This document shows, piece after piece, positions 55,869 through 64,000 of a stretch of DNA of 64,000 bases (positions are counted from its first letter, which is position 1; each line of letters opens with the position of its first letter). A model generated the notes under the pieces. The model was not told the origin of the DNA and searched no databases. It worked only from the letters and a program-made list of their open reading frames with translations. Made by a program: the position numbers and the translations under genes. Source of the stretch: Colwellia sp. (GTDB lineage: Bacteria; Pseudomonadota; Gammaproteobacteria; Enterobacterales; Alteromonadaceae); the NCBI GenBank assembly GCA_029938115.1, contig JAPYOP010000018.1, positions 1 through 64,000 on the forward strand, given 5' to 3'.

Positions 55869-57650
55869 ATGGCTAAACCTTTAACCGCTACCACTTGGCA
55901 AAATTTCAAACGCTTACTTAGTTATGCTAAACCTTATAAATTAGGCTTTGTTGCCGCTATTGTGGGTATGTTGGGCTATGCGGCAATTGATGTTTATTTC
56001 TTATCAAAATTACAGCCGCTTATTGATGACGGTTTAGGTGGTGCAAATCCTGACTTTATGAAATGGGCTCCGGTATTTGTTGTGATGGCATTTATTATTC
56101 GAGGTGTTTTCCACTTTATTGCGAGTTACTGCTTAGCATGGGTTGGTAACCATGTGGTTGCCGACATTAGACAAAAATTGTTTGAACATATTATGGTTAT
56201 GCCAGTATCTTTTCATGATAAAGAATCAACTGGCGGATTAATTTCTAAAATAACCTTTGATACCGAGCAAGTTTTACAATCGGTAAGTCGCTCTGTGTTG
56301 GTTATGGTGCAGCAAAGCGCCTTTGTTATTGGTTTAATTGGCTTAATGTTTTTTATCAGTTGGCAACTATCGGCTATCTTTTTACTTATTACACCGCTGA
56401 TTGCGATAATTGTTTCTATCGTGTCAAAACGTTTTCGTAAAGTTAGTAAGAATATTCAAGGAGCAATGGGAGAAGTTACAACGGCTGCTGAGCAAACGTT
56501 TAACGGCCATAAAGTGGTACTGACTTTTGGTGGACAACAACGAGAGTTTGATCGATTTGAAAGTATTAATAAGCACAATCGTCAGCAGCAAATGAAACTA
56601 ATGGCGACCAAAGCCGCTAGTGTACCTATTATCCAAATTATTGCCTCTTTTGCTTTAGCTTTTGTTTTTTATGCGGTGAATTCAGACACCTTACGAGAAG
56701 GCATTTCTGCTGGAAGCTTTATTAGTGTTATTACCTATATGACCATGTTGTTAAGACCACTGAAAATGCTTACTAATGTCAATAGTGAGTTTCAAAAGGG
56801 GATGGCTGCTTGTGTCAGTATTTTTGGCGTATTAGACAAAGAAAAAGAAATTGATAATGGCTCTATAGCACTGGAAAAATCTCAAGGGAAAATTGCCTTT
56901 AAAAACGTAGACTTTGATTATAACTTTGACACCAACAATGTTTCAGATGAAAACGCTTTAATTAAAAATAAATGGGCGCTTAACAATCTTTCATTTGAAT
57001 TGAGACCTGGTGAAACATTAGCTTTAGTTGGTCGGTCTGGTAGTGGTAAGTCAACAGCGAGTGCCTTAATGCTTCGTTTTTATGATGCCAGCCAAGGTGA
57101 AGTATTGATTGATGATGTGAACATTGAACATTATATTTTAAAAGATTTGCGTCATCAATTTGCTTATGTTTCTCAACAAGTTATTTTGTTCAATGATAGC
57201 CTTGCTAATAATATTGCTTATGGCCGACCTGACGCAACGAGGGATGAAATTATTGCCGTCGCTAAAAGTGCTCATGTAATGGAATTTGCGACAAATATGG
57301 CACAAGGTTTAGACACCAATATTGGTGAAAATGGTTCATTGTTATCTGGAGGTCAAAGGCAACGAGTTGCTATTGCCCGTGCGTTGTTATGTGACGCGCC
57401 ATTTTTAATTTTAGATGAAGCGACTTCAGCTTTAGACACTGAGTCTGAACGCCATATTCAAGATGCCTTGCACACCTTACAACAAAACAGAACCTCTATT
57501 GTCATTGCTCATCGTTTATCGACCATAGAAAATGCGGATAAAATTATTGTCATGGATCAAGGCAAGATTGTTGAACAAGGAAACCATCGAACATTGCTTG
57601 AAAAGAATGGCGCCTATGCTCAGTTACATAATTTTCAGTTTGAATCCTAA
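55869..57650 (+). CDS. msbA: Lipid A flippase MsbA
   Basis: A 593-residue half-transporter. A six-span ABC exporter domain (about 20-315) is followed by an ATPase with Walker A LVGRSGSGKSTASAL, Q loop AYVSQQVILFNDS, signature LLSGGQRQRVAIARA, Walker B FLILDEATSALD and switch His VIAHRLSTIE. It flips core-lipid A across the inner membrane. It is followed by lpxK 40 bp later. Confidence 0.96.
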   Translation: MAKPLTATTWQNFKRLLSYAKPYKLGFVAAIVGMLGYAAIDVYFLSKLQPLIDDGLGGANPDFMKWAPVFVVMAFIIRGVFHFIASYCLAWVGNHVVADIRQKLFEHIMVMPVSFHDKESTGGLISKITFDTEQVLQSVSRSVLVMVQQSAFVIGLIGLMFFISWQLSAIFLLITPLIAIIVSIVSKRFRKVSKNIQGAMGEVTTAAEQTFNGHKVVLTFGGQQREFDRFESINKHNRQQQMKLMATKAASVPIIQIIASFALAFVFYAVNSDTLREGISAGSFISVITYMTMLLRPLKMLTNVNSEFQKGMAACVSIFGVLDKEKEIDNGSIALEKSQGKIAFKNVDFDYNFDTNNVSDENALIKNKWALNNLSFELRPGETLALVGRSGSGKSTASALMLRFYDASQGEVLIDDVNIEHYILKDLRHQFAYVSQQVILFNDSLANNIAYGRPDATRDEIIAVAKSAHVMEFATNMAQGLDTNIGENGSLLSGGQRQRVAIARALLCDAPFLILDEATSALDTESERHIQDALHTLQQNRTSIVIAHRLSTIENADKIIVMDQGKIVEQGNHRTLLEKNGAYAQLHNFQFES

Positions 57651-57690
57651 ACATGCCATTATTATTTTATAAAGCTAATGTGGAGTTCAT

Positions 57691-58713
57691 GTGCGCTTAA
57701 TTGAAAAGGTGTGGTTTCAAAATCATTCAGCAAAATATTGGTTTGTGCCGATATTATTACTTTTTACTGGTATATTTTATCTACTTAGTTTTTTAAGAAG
57801 ACTCGCTTTCAATCTAGGATTATTAAAGTCATATAAGATAAATAAGCCTGTTATTGTTGTTGGTAATATTGGTGTTGGCGGTAACGGCAAAACGCCTGTC
57901 GTTATTCACTTGGTTGAATTAGCTAAAAATTTAGGATTGAAGCCTGGGGTTATTTCTCGTGGTTATGGTGGCACAGCTGAGGTATATCCTTATTTACTCG
58001 ATGAAAAAAGTACTAGTGCTCAAGCAGGTGATGAGCCTATTTTAATTCATCAACGTTGTAATATTCCTGTTGTTGTGGGCGCCGATCGTGTCGAAAATTC
58101 ACGAATGTTAGTAACGCAAGGTTGCGACATTATTATAAGTGATGACGGTTTACAGCATTATCGCTTGCAACGAGATTTAGAGCTGATTGTTATTGACGGT
58201 AAACGCCTTTTTGGCAATGGTTTATTATTACCAGCAGGGCCTTTACGAGAAGGGCTGTGGCGTTTAAAACAAGCTGATGTGCTTATCTTTAATGGTTGTA
58301 AACCACGCCTTTCTAGCATCAGTATTGACGAATCATTGTTAATGAACTTAGCGGCAAGTGGCGTTATTCAAGTGAAAACAGGTGAAAAAATATCACTGGT
58401 AAATTTCTTGAAACATCAGAAAACAGTGAACGCTGCTGCTGGTATTGGTGATCCTCAGCGCTTTTTTGATACCTTAGCAATACTTGGTTTTATTATAGAA
58501 AATCAGCAAGGTTTTGTTGACCATAAAGATTTTACAATGGATGATTTTAATCAATTTAAAACCAATTTACCGCTGTTAATGACAGAGAAAGATGCGGTAA
58601 AATGCCAAAGGTTCGCACAAGATAACTGGTGGTACTTACCTGTTAGTGCTCAGTTTTCTGAGCAAGATGATAAAATGTTAGACCAACACATTAAAAATGT
58701 AGCTCGGATTTAA
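57691..58713 (+). CDS. lpxK: Tetraacyldisaccharide 4'-kinase LpxK
   Basis: A 340-residue kinase that phosphorylates the 4' position of the lipid A precursor. It starts at GTG with GGAG five bases upstream. It has an N-terminal membrane-anchoring helix (WFVPILLLFTGIFYLLSFLR), P-loop VGNIGVGGNGKTPVVIHL, VISRGYGG, GDEPILIHQRCNIPVVVGAD and DDGLQHYRLQRDLE. Confidence 0.96.
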   Translation: MRLIEKVWFQNHSAKYWFVPILLLFTGIFYLLSFLRRLAFNLGLLKSYKINKPVIVVGNIGVGGNGKTPVVIHLVELAKNLGLKPGVISRGYGGTAEVYPYLLDEKSTSAQAGDEPILIHQRCNIPVVVGADRVENSRMLVTQGCDIIISDDGLQHYRLQRDLELIVIDGKRLFGNGLLLPAGPLREGLWRLKQADVLIFNGCKPRLSSISIDESLLMNLAASGVIQVKTGEKISLVNFLKHQKTVNAAAGIGDPQRFFDTLAILGFIIENQQGFVDHKDFTMDDFNQFKTNLPLLMTEKDAVKCQRFAQDNWWYLPVSAQFSEQDDKMLDQHIKNVARI

Positions 58714-58748
58714 ATCCGACCAAACAATTATATAAAGAGAATTAAATT

Positions 58749-58964
58749 ATGGCTTTTGATACCAAATTAATGGAAATATTGGCGTGTCCTGTGTGTAAAG
58801 GCAAACTTGATTATAATAAAGAACAGCAAGAACTAATTTGTAAATTTGATAAATTAGCCTACGCAATAGACAAAGATATTCCTGTGCTACTAGAAAGTGA
58901 AGCGCGCCGTATTTCTTTAGATGACTCTGATAATGGCGCTAATAGCACTGAGCAGGAAGCTTAA
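58749..58964 (+). CDS. ycaR: Trm112-family small protein YcaR
   Basis: A 71-residue Trm112-like protein between lpxK and kdsB, as in E. coli. [14 protein letters not shown] and [20 protein letters not shown] are diagnostic; three Cys are present as in homologues. Such proteins can stabilise partner methyltransferases, but the role of YcaR is not established. It ends four bases before the kdsB start. Confidence 0.93.
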   Translation: MAFDTKLMEILACPVCKGKLDYNKEQQELICKFDKLAYAIDKDIPVLLESEARRISLDDSDNGANSTEQEA

Positions 58965-58967
58965 ATT

Positions 58968-59792
58968 ATGACCCTTGCTACTAATGCACTTGCTAAAGGT
59001 ACAGCCCCATTTGTTGTTGTTATCCCTGCGCGTTATCAATCATCACGCTTGCCGGGTAAGGTTTTAGCTGATATTGGTGGTAAGCCTATGATCCAATGGG
59101 TTGTTGAAAAAGCGCAATTAAGTGGCGCAAGCAAAGTGATTGTAGCAACAGATAACGACGAAGTTGAACGGGTTGTTAAAAGCTTTGGTGGAGAGGTGTG
59201 TAAAACACGTAGCGACCATCAATCTGGCACAGAACGTTTAGCTGAAGTAATGGAGCAATATCAGTTTAGTAATGATGAAATTATTGTTAATGTTCAAGGT
59301 GATGAACCGTTTATCCCTCCTGAAAATATTGCGCAAGTAGCAAATAACTTAGCAAATCAATCAAGCTGCAGTGCTTCAAATAAAGTGTCACGTATGTCAA
59401 CTTTAGCGATAAATATTGACTCTGTTGAAGAAGCTTTTAATGCCAATGCAGTAAAAGTATTAACTGACAAAGATGGTTATGCGCTTTATTTTAGTCGTGC
59501 AACTATTCCTTATGATAGAGAACGATTTTTAGGTAACGATAATATTAATGCTATTGGTGAGTTTTATTTACGCCATGTTGGTATCTATGCGTATCGTGCC
59601 GGTTTTATCAAAGATTATGTAAATTGGCCTACTAGCCAATTAGAGCAAATAGAAGCGCTTGAACAGTTAAGAGTGCTTTATCAAGGCGAGCACATACATG
59701 TTGCCGTAGCAAAGTCTAATGTGCCCGTTGAAGGGGTTGATACGCCTGAAGATCTCGAAAAGGCAAGAGCTTATGCTAGAGATCTTAAATGA
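58968..59792 (+). CDS. kdsB: CMP-KDO synthetase KdsB
   Basis: A 274-residue 3-deoxy-manno-octulosonate cytidylyltransferase that activates KDO for LPS core synthesis. Motifs: [45 protein letters not shown] and [16 protein letters not shown]. It is the last gene of msbA-lpxK-ycaR-kdsB. It is slightly longer at the N-terminus than E. coli KdsB (about 248). Confidence 0.96.
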   Translation: MTLATNALAKGTAPFVVVIPARYQSSRLPGKVLADIGGKPMIQWVVEKAQLSGASKVIVATDNDEVERVVKSFGGEVCKTRSDHQSGTERLAEVMEQYQFSNDEIIVNVQGDEPFIPPENIAQVANNLANQSSCSASNKVSRMSTLAINIDSVEEAFNANAVKVLTDKDGYALYFSRATIPYDRERFLGNDNINAIGEFYLRHVGIYAYRAGFIKDYVNWPTSQLEQIEALEQLRVLYQGEHIHVAVAKSNVPVEGVDTPEDLEKARAYARDLK

Positions 59793-59794
59793 TA

Positions 59795-59816
59795 TATGAA
59801 CCAAGCCTAGTTCATA
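59795..59816 (+). terminator. Weak hairpin after kdsB
   Basis: TATGAAC / GTTCATA pair over an 8-nt loop, followed by CATTTTG. It may end the LPS operon together with the adjacent repeat hairpin. Confidence 0.4.
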
Positions 59817-59820
59817 CATT

Positions 59821-59857
59821 TTGTAGGTCGTAGCTTGCTGCGACAATTGTCGAGCCT
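59821..59857. repeat. GTAG-headed REP-like element, kdsB/ubiT copy
   Basis: TTGTAGGTCGTAGCTTGCTG then CGACAATTGTCGAG. The stem GTCG(T)AGC / GCTGCGAC with a short loop follows the GTAG head, the layout of REP elements. It lies between convergent kdsB and ubiT. Confidence 0.7.
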
Positions 59858-59902
59858 CGATACCGGTTTTATGTTTAAGATAAAGGTATTACTTGCGGCG
59901 AG

Positions 59903-60490
59903 TTACAAAGCAGCCAACTCATCTCGTGTTGTTTGCAAAAAATTAGCACTGTAATCCACTAAAGAATGCACAGTACTTGGTAATTGATCGATGTCGATAG
60001 CGTCGATTAAATTTTTCACTTCTAGGCCAAGCTCGGTATCGCCTTCTATTTTTAAACGACGTTGAAAAAACAAAGTGTCGGGGTCTTGTTTACGCCCCGC
60101 TATTAATACTAAATCATCACCTGTGGCACTAAAGCTAACATCTTCATTGATATTATTTGCTGTCATTTCATCTTTCGATGCCATAACTAACTTATCTCCA
60201 TCAAAACTTAACCACCACGTTAGTTCTAAGTCTGTAATGACTATTTTTAACCATTTATCCTGAAGAAATTCAAAATCACCGTCTGTAAGTGCTTCACGAA
60301 AAACTGAAGTTAAAGCAGGTAATAACACTACTTTTTGCACTTTAAAAGGTAACAGTCGCAAGCTAGGTCGTAATACTTTAGGCATAACCTCTATAATGCG
60401 CGCTTTTAGCTGTAGTGGCAGTTTAGTCAATAATGGTTGGCTATTAGCTAAGTTGGAGGTTAGTTGCGGTAATGAGGGTAAATTTAGCAC
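59903..60490 (-). CDS. ubiT: Ubiquinone biosynthesis accessory factor UbiT (SCP2 domain)
   Basis: A 195-residue protein with an SCP2 lipid-binding domain (LQDKWLKIVITDLELTWWLS, VSFSATGDDLVLIAGRKQDP, DTLFFQRRLKIEGDTELGLE). UbiT is needed with UbiU and UbiV for O2-independent ubiquinone synthesis and probably carries the hydrophobic intermediate. It is divergent from ubiUV across 154 bp containing an FNR-like site. Confidence 0.93.
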   Translation of the reverse strand: MLNLPSLPQLTSNLANSQPLLTKLPLQLKARIIEVMPKVLRPSLRLLPFKVQKVVLLPALTSVFREALTDGDFEFLQDKWLKIVITDLELTWWLSFDGDKLVMASKDEMTANNINEDVSFSATGDDLVLIAGRKQDPDTLFFQRRLKIEGDTELGLEVKNLIDAIDIDQLPSTVHSLVDYSANFLQTTRDELAAL

Positions 60491-60568
60491 GTTTAGGCTC
60501 AGGTAGTTAATACTGGAAATACTTTAACATTTGCTTAGATAATTTTACTGGCTCAGATCAAGTTTTCT

Positions 60569-60582
60569 TTAATACATATCAA
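60569..60582. promoter_or_regulatory. FNR-like site upstream of ubiUV
   Basis: TTAATACATATCAA matches the FNR consensus TTGAT-N4-ATCAA at 9 of 10 positions. A TAGACT hexamer at 60605-60610 would place the site near -41.5 of a start about 60617, the classic activation position. It may also affect divergent ubiT. Confidence 0.65.
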
Positions 60583-60644
60583 TGAACCTAAGCGGATAAA
60601 GCCATAGACTAGCCCTTTATTTTGTTCTGACTATTGGAGTATTC

Positions 60645-61640
60645 GTGGAGCTACTATGTCCGGCAGGTAACTTACCTGCTTTGAAAATAGCCATAGATAA
60701 TGGTGCAGATGCGGTTTATATCGGTTTGAAAGACGATACTAATGCCCGTCATTTTGCTGGTCTTAATTTTAATGATGGCAAGTTAGCAAAAGCTGCTGAT
60801 TATGTACATCAACGCGGCAAAAAATTACATGTCGCCATTAATACTTTTGCTCATGCGGGCGGTGAAGAGCGTTGGAAAAAAGCCGTGGATAATGCCGTAG
60901 CTATTGGCACCGATGCGCTAATCATTGCAGATTTAGGTGTACTTGATTATGCCGCGACCAAATACCCCGACATTGAACGCCATGTATCAGTACAAGCCTC
61001 AACCACCAACCTTGAAGCGATCAAGTTTTTTAAAAATAACTTCGATGTAGGTCGCGTTGTTTTGCCTCGCGTATTATCGGTACAACAAGTACGACAGCTT
61101 GCTAAAAATAGCCCCGTACCCCTAGAAGTTTTTGCTTTTGGCAGCTTGTGTATTATGGCAGAAGGGCGTTGTTATTTGTCATCCTATATGACAGGAGAAT
61201 CGCCGAATACCGTTGGAGCTTGTTCTCCTGCAAAATATGTTCGTTGGCAAGAAACCGAGCAAGGCTTAGAGTCTCGACTTAATAATGTGCTTATTGACAG
61301 ATATCAAGCGGATGAAAATGCTGGTTACCCAACCCTTTGCAAAGGGCGCTTTGACGTTGATGGTGATGTGTATCATGCGCTAGAAGAGCCAACCAGTTTA
61401 AATACTTTAGAGCTAGTTCCTGAGTTAATGGCAATGGGTATTGTCTCGGTCAAAATTGAAGGACGGCAACGTAGCCCTGCTTATGTTGAACAAGTCGCTA
61501 AAACTTGGCGTATGGCATTGGATAGATGCAAGCAAGATCCAGATAACTTCACTGTTGAAGGTGAGTGGATGCAAACTCTGGCGAATTTATCTGAGGGAAG
61601 TCAGACTACACTAGGCGCATATCATCGAAAGTGGCAGTAA
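60645..61640 (+). CDS. ubiU: O2-independent ubiquinone hydroxylase component UbiU
   Basis: A 331-residue U32-peptidase-like protein, a [4Fe-4S] partner of UbiV that hydroxylates the ubiquinone ring without oxygen. It starts at GTG with GGAG five bases before; MELLCPAGNLPALK is the family start. Cluster Cys candidates are in FGSLCIMAEGRCYLSSYMTG, GACSPAKYVRW and YPTLCKGRFD, at positions close to the four described in E. coli. It is followed 33 bp later by ubiV. Confidence 0.96.
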   Translation: MELLCPAGNLPALKIAIDNGADAVYIGLKDDTNARHFAGLNFNDGKLAKAADYVHQRGKKLHVAINTFAHAGGEERWKKAVDNAVAIGTDALIIADLGVLDYAATKYPDIERHVSVQASTTNLEAIKFFKNNFDVGRVVLPRVLSVQQVRQLAKNSPVPLEVFAFGSLCIMAEGRCYLSSYMTGESPNTVGACSPAKYVRWQETEQGLESRLNNVLIDRYQADENAGYPTLCKGRFDVDGDVYHALEEPTSLNTLELVPELMAMGIVSVKIEGRQRSPAYVEQVAKTWRMALDRCKQDPDNFTVEGEWMQTLANLSEGSQTTLGAYHRKWQ

Positions 61641-61673
61641 CTTGCAAGTATGCATTTATTTTAGGAAAAAATC

Positions 61674-62555
61674 ATGAAATTCTCTCTTGGCCCTAATATG
61701 TTTTTTTGGCCGAAAACGGATATTGAGCAGTTTTATCAACAAGCAAAGCAATCAAATGCTGACATTATTTACTTGGGCGAAACGGTCTGCTCAAAGCGTC
61801 GTGAGTTAAAAGCTAAAGACTGGTTAGCGTTAGGGCGTGAAATAGCCCAAGAAACCAATAAACAAATTGTTATCTCAACCATGACTTTATTGGAGTCTCC
61901 GGCAGAAATTGTTACCTTGAAAAAGCTATGTGATAACGGTGATTTATTAGTTGAAGCGAACGATTTAAGTGCCGTGCAAATTATGCATGATTTAAACATG
62001 CCTTTTGTTGTCGGCCCTGCAATTAACTGTTACAACCTGTCAACGTTAAAAGTATTATTGAAACAAGGTATGATGCGTTGGTTGATGCCAGTAGAGCTTT
62101 CAGGTGACTGGCTAAAAACTATTTTAACGCAAGCGAGTGATGAAAATATTCGAGATCAATTTGAATGTGAAGTATTTTCGTGGGGATATTTACCACTCGC
62201 GTACTCGGCTAGATGCTTTACCGCACGCTCAGAAGACAGGCCAAAAGACGATTGTCAGTACTGTTGTATTAACTATCCTCAAGGTCGAAAAATGAATTCT
62301 CGCGAAGGAGAACAAGTTTTTGTGCTAAATGGCATTCAAACTATGTCTGCTTACCAGTATAATCTCATCAATGAAGTAACCCAACTTGCCGATATGGGCG
62401 TCGATATCGTCCGTATTAGTAGTGATAGTGAACAAGCGTTTACTCAATTAGACAAGTTTAAACTGCAATTACAAACACCTACAAAGCATTTGTTAGATAC
62501 TCAAAATGAATGTAATGGTTTTTGGTATAAAATTGCAGGCATGTCAGTGGCGTAA
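61674..62555 (+). CDS. ubiV: O2-independent ubiquinone hydroxylase component UbiV
   Basis: A 293-residue U32-peptidase-like protein, partner of UbiU. It starts MKFSLGPNMFFWPKTDIEQF. Four [4Fe-4S] Cys candidates are in GETVCSKRRELK, AYSARCFTARSEDRP and KDDCQYCCINYP. The cluster of ubiT, ubiU and ubiV supports anaerobic quinone synthesis, so the organism probably respires without oxygen at times. Confidence 0.96.
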   Translation: MKFSLGPNMFFWPKTDIEQFYQQAKQSNADIIYLGETVCSKRRELKAKDWLALGREIAQETNKQIVISTMTLLESPAEIVTLKKLCDNGDLLVEANDLSAVQIMHDLNMPFVVGPAINCYNLSTLKVLLKQGMMRWLMPVELSGDWLKTILTQASDENIRDQFECEVFSWGYLPLAYSARCFTARSEDRPKDDCQYCCINYPQGRKMNSREGEQVFVLNGIQTMSAYQYNLINEVTQLADMGVDIVRISSDSEQAFTQLDKFKLQLQTPTKHLLDTQNECNGFWYKIAGMSVA

Positions 62556-62633
62556 AGTCGAGAGCTTCAAGTTACGAGTTTTATGTTAAGAGTAGCTAGT
62601 TGCTAAGAATATTTTAAAACCTTAGAGAAAATT

Positions 62634-63797
62634 ATGTATACCTTAGATTTAAACCAAATGAGCCATAATGAATTTTTAACTAAGTACTGGCAAAAAAAAC
62701 CAGTGGTTATCAAGCAAGGTTTTAAGGATTTTGTTGATCCAATTTCTACCGATGAATTTGCTGGTATTGCTATGGAAGAAACGGTGCAATCTCGATTGGT
62801 TTCTAAAAAAGAGGGGCAATGGCAAGCGGAATTTGGTCCGTTTGAAAGTTATGAGCACTTAGGTGAACGTGACTGGTCTTTAGTGATCCAAGCCCTTGAT
62901 AATTTTTCTGAAGAAGCCGCAGAGCTTATTGAGCCATTTCGTTTTTTACCCCATTGGCGTTTAGACGATTTAATGGCAAGCTTTGCTACCGAAGGTGGAA
63001 GTGTTGGTCCTCATGTTGATAACTATGATGTGTTTATTTGCCAAGGCTCAGGCAAACGTCATTGGCGTGTAGGAAATAAAGGTCAACACACGGAAGTGAT
63101 TGCCCATGAAGCTTTGTTGCATGTAGCGCCATTTGAAGCATTAATTGATGTAGAAATGGAAGCCGGAGATGTATTATATATTCCACCGGGGTTTCCTCAT
63201 GAAGGTATTGCTTTAGAGCCATCAATGAGCTTTTCAATTGGTTTTCGTGCTAATTCATCCATTAGTTTGTTAAGTGGCTTTGCTGATCATTTAATTGATA
63301 ATGATTTAGGTGGGCAGTTATTAGCAGACGCTGACAGGCAAGTGACTAAAAATAGCGGTGAAATAACTAATCAAGATTACGCTAATATCAAGCGCCAATT
63401 ACAAAACTTACTGGATGACGATAAATTATTTAAAAGCTTTGCTGGTAATTTCCTAACCAATGCTAAGCATGAGTTAGATTTAATGCCGAGTGATGAGCCT
63501 TTTGAAGCAGATGAAGTTAGCGAATTATTGGGTATTCATGCGATTAAACGCTTAGGCGGTCTTAGAGCTTTTTACTTTGAAGGCGCGGAAGAAGGTAGTA
63601 TTAACGACGGAATTTGTTTCATCAATGGTGAGCAGGTTAGTTTTGCGGCAGAGATTGCTCCGGCAATTAAACTGCTTTGCAACCAAACTATTGTTATGCC
63701 AGATGAATTATCATCATGGTGTGATAATCAGCACTTTATTACCCTAATGGTTAAATTGCTTGATCAGGGGTATTGGTTCTGGACTGAAGCAGAATGA
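62634..63797 (+). CDS. roxA: 50S ribosomal protein L16 arginine hydroxylase RoxA/YcfD
   Basis: A 387-residue JmjC-type Fe(II)/2-oxoglutarate oxygenase. The cupin metal triad is GPHVDNYDVF (His, Asp) and GFPHEGIAL (His). LPHWRLDDLMASFATEGGSV and WRVG are shared with E. coli YcfD. A winged-helix-like C-terminal domain completes the fold. It modifies an Arg of L16 in the ribosome. Being O2-dependent, it contrasts with the neighbouring O2-independent ubiUV. Confidence 0.93.
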   Translation: MYTLDLNQMSHNEFLTKYWQKKPVVIKQGFKDFVDPISTDEFAGIAMEETVQSRLVSKKEGQWQAEFGPFESYEHLGERDWSLVIQALDNFSEEAAELIEPFRFLPHWRLDDLMASFATEGGSVGPHVDNYDVFICQGSGKRHWRVGNKGQHTEVIAHEALLHVAPFEALIDVEMEAGDVLYIPPGFPHEGIALEPSMSFSIGFRANSSISLLSGFADHLIDNDLGGQLLADADRQVTKNSGEITNQDYANIKRQLQNLLDDDKLFKSFAGNFLTNAKHELDLMPSDEPFEADEVSELLGIHAIKRLGGLRAFYFEGAEEGSINDGICFINGEQVSFAAEIAPAIKLLCNQTIVMPDELSSWCDNQHFITLMVKLLDQGYWFWTEAE

Positions 63798-63830
63798 TCA
63801 ATATAGAAAGTTGTTTAGTTAGGAAGTGTG

Positions 63831-64000
63831 ATGCGTTTAGATAAGTTTATTTGCAAAAGTAGTGAACTAACGCGAAGCGAAGCGAAAAAACTGCTTAAAA
63901 TGGGTGAAGTTCGTGTTAATGGTGACGTAGCTAAAAATGCAGCAATGCAAGTGCATGAAAATAATTGCGTGACTATTGATGGTCAAACGTTAACCGCGCG
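63831..64000 (+). CDS. rsuA: 16S rRNA pseudouridine synthase RsuA, N-terminal part
   Basis: The frame runs off the window. The visible 56 residues are an S4 RNA-binding domain: MRLDKFICKSSELTRSEAKK, then MGEVRVNGDVAKNAAMQV. This matches the start of RsuA, which makes pseudouridine 516 in 16S rRNA. AGGA lies about 6 bp before the ATG. The catalytic domain is outside the window, so RsuA rather than another S4-domain synthase is likely but not proven. Confidence 0.82.
   Translation, partial: MRLDKFICKSSELTRSEAKKLLKMGEVRVNGDVAKNAAMQVHENNCVTIDGQTLTA

Overview
The window looks like the chromosome of a low-GC marine gammaproteobacterium of the order Alteromonadales, most like Colwellia or Thalassotalea. 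I infer this from the AT-rich third codon positions, gammaproteobacterial gene neighbourhoods (dsbC-recJ-prfB-lysS, aspS-ruvCAB, msbA-lpxK-ycaR-kdsB, cmoA-cmoB, ubiT/ubiUV), TonB receptors and short intergenic repeats. No taxonomic search was run.

Layout. 1-483 is the tail of an rRNA operon: a 5S end, a terminator, a complete 5S, a broken third 5S and tRNA-Tyr. 498-5889 holds a degenerate receiver/TPR protein, an RhlE-like RNA helicase and the paired TIGR03546/TIGR03545 envelope genes. 5944-8344 is a divergent aminotransferase/RpiR-regulator pair with a palindromic operator candidate. 8345-8731 holds two 145-bp tandem repeats. 8732-22078 is a run of six minus-strand genes: periplasmic binding protein, giant hybrid histidine kinase, ECF sigma factor, FecR-type anti-sigma, a TonB receptor with an STN signalling domain, and a second TonB receptor preceded by the decayed remains of an STN domain. 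22206-29684 holds srmB, fldB and dsbC-recJ-prfB-lysS, with the programmed +1 frameshift in prfB. 29854-36676 covers pgm, astE, a MITE-like element and the branched-chain 2-oxoacid dehydrogenase genes (E1 alpha, E1 beta, E2). 36821-40105 holds an orphan Hanks-type kinase, a VOC protein and two decayed sugar-transporter fragments. 40105-45236 is a minus-strand run: patatin-like protein, SGNH lipoprotein, dGTPase-like protein, cmoB, cmoA. 45326-48187 is a diguanylate cyclase with three periplasmic solute-binding domains. 48379-52695 is aspS and ruvCAB; 52795-59792 is a DUF2062 protein, comEC and msbA-lpxK-ycaR-kdsB; 59903-62555 is the O2-independent ubiquinone module ubiT / ubiUV with an FNR-like site; then roxA and the start of rsuA.

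Most of the window is core housekeeping. The accessory signal is concentrated in the 8.7-22.1 kb sensing island, the orphan kinase at 36.8 kb, the decayed transporter locus at 39.5-40.0 kb, and several intergenic repeat families: GTAG-headed REP-like hairpins, elements ending in ATACCAAT, and the 145-bp repeat with AGGA-looped hairpins. The best candidate for an undescribed system is the sensing island, in which a periplasmic-binding-protein/hybrid-kinase pair sits directly upstream of an ECF-sigma/FecR/STN-receptor surface-signalling cassette in the same orientation.
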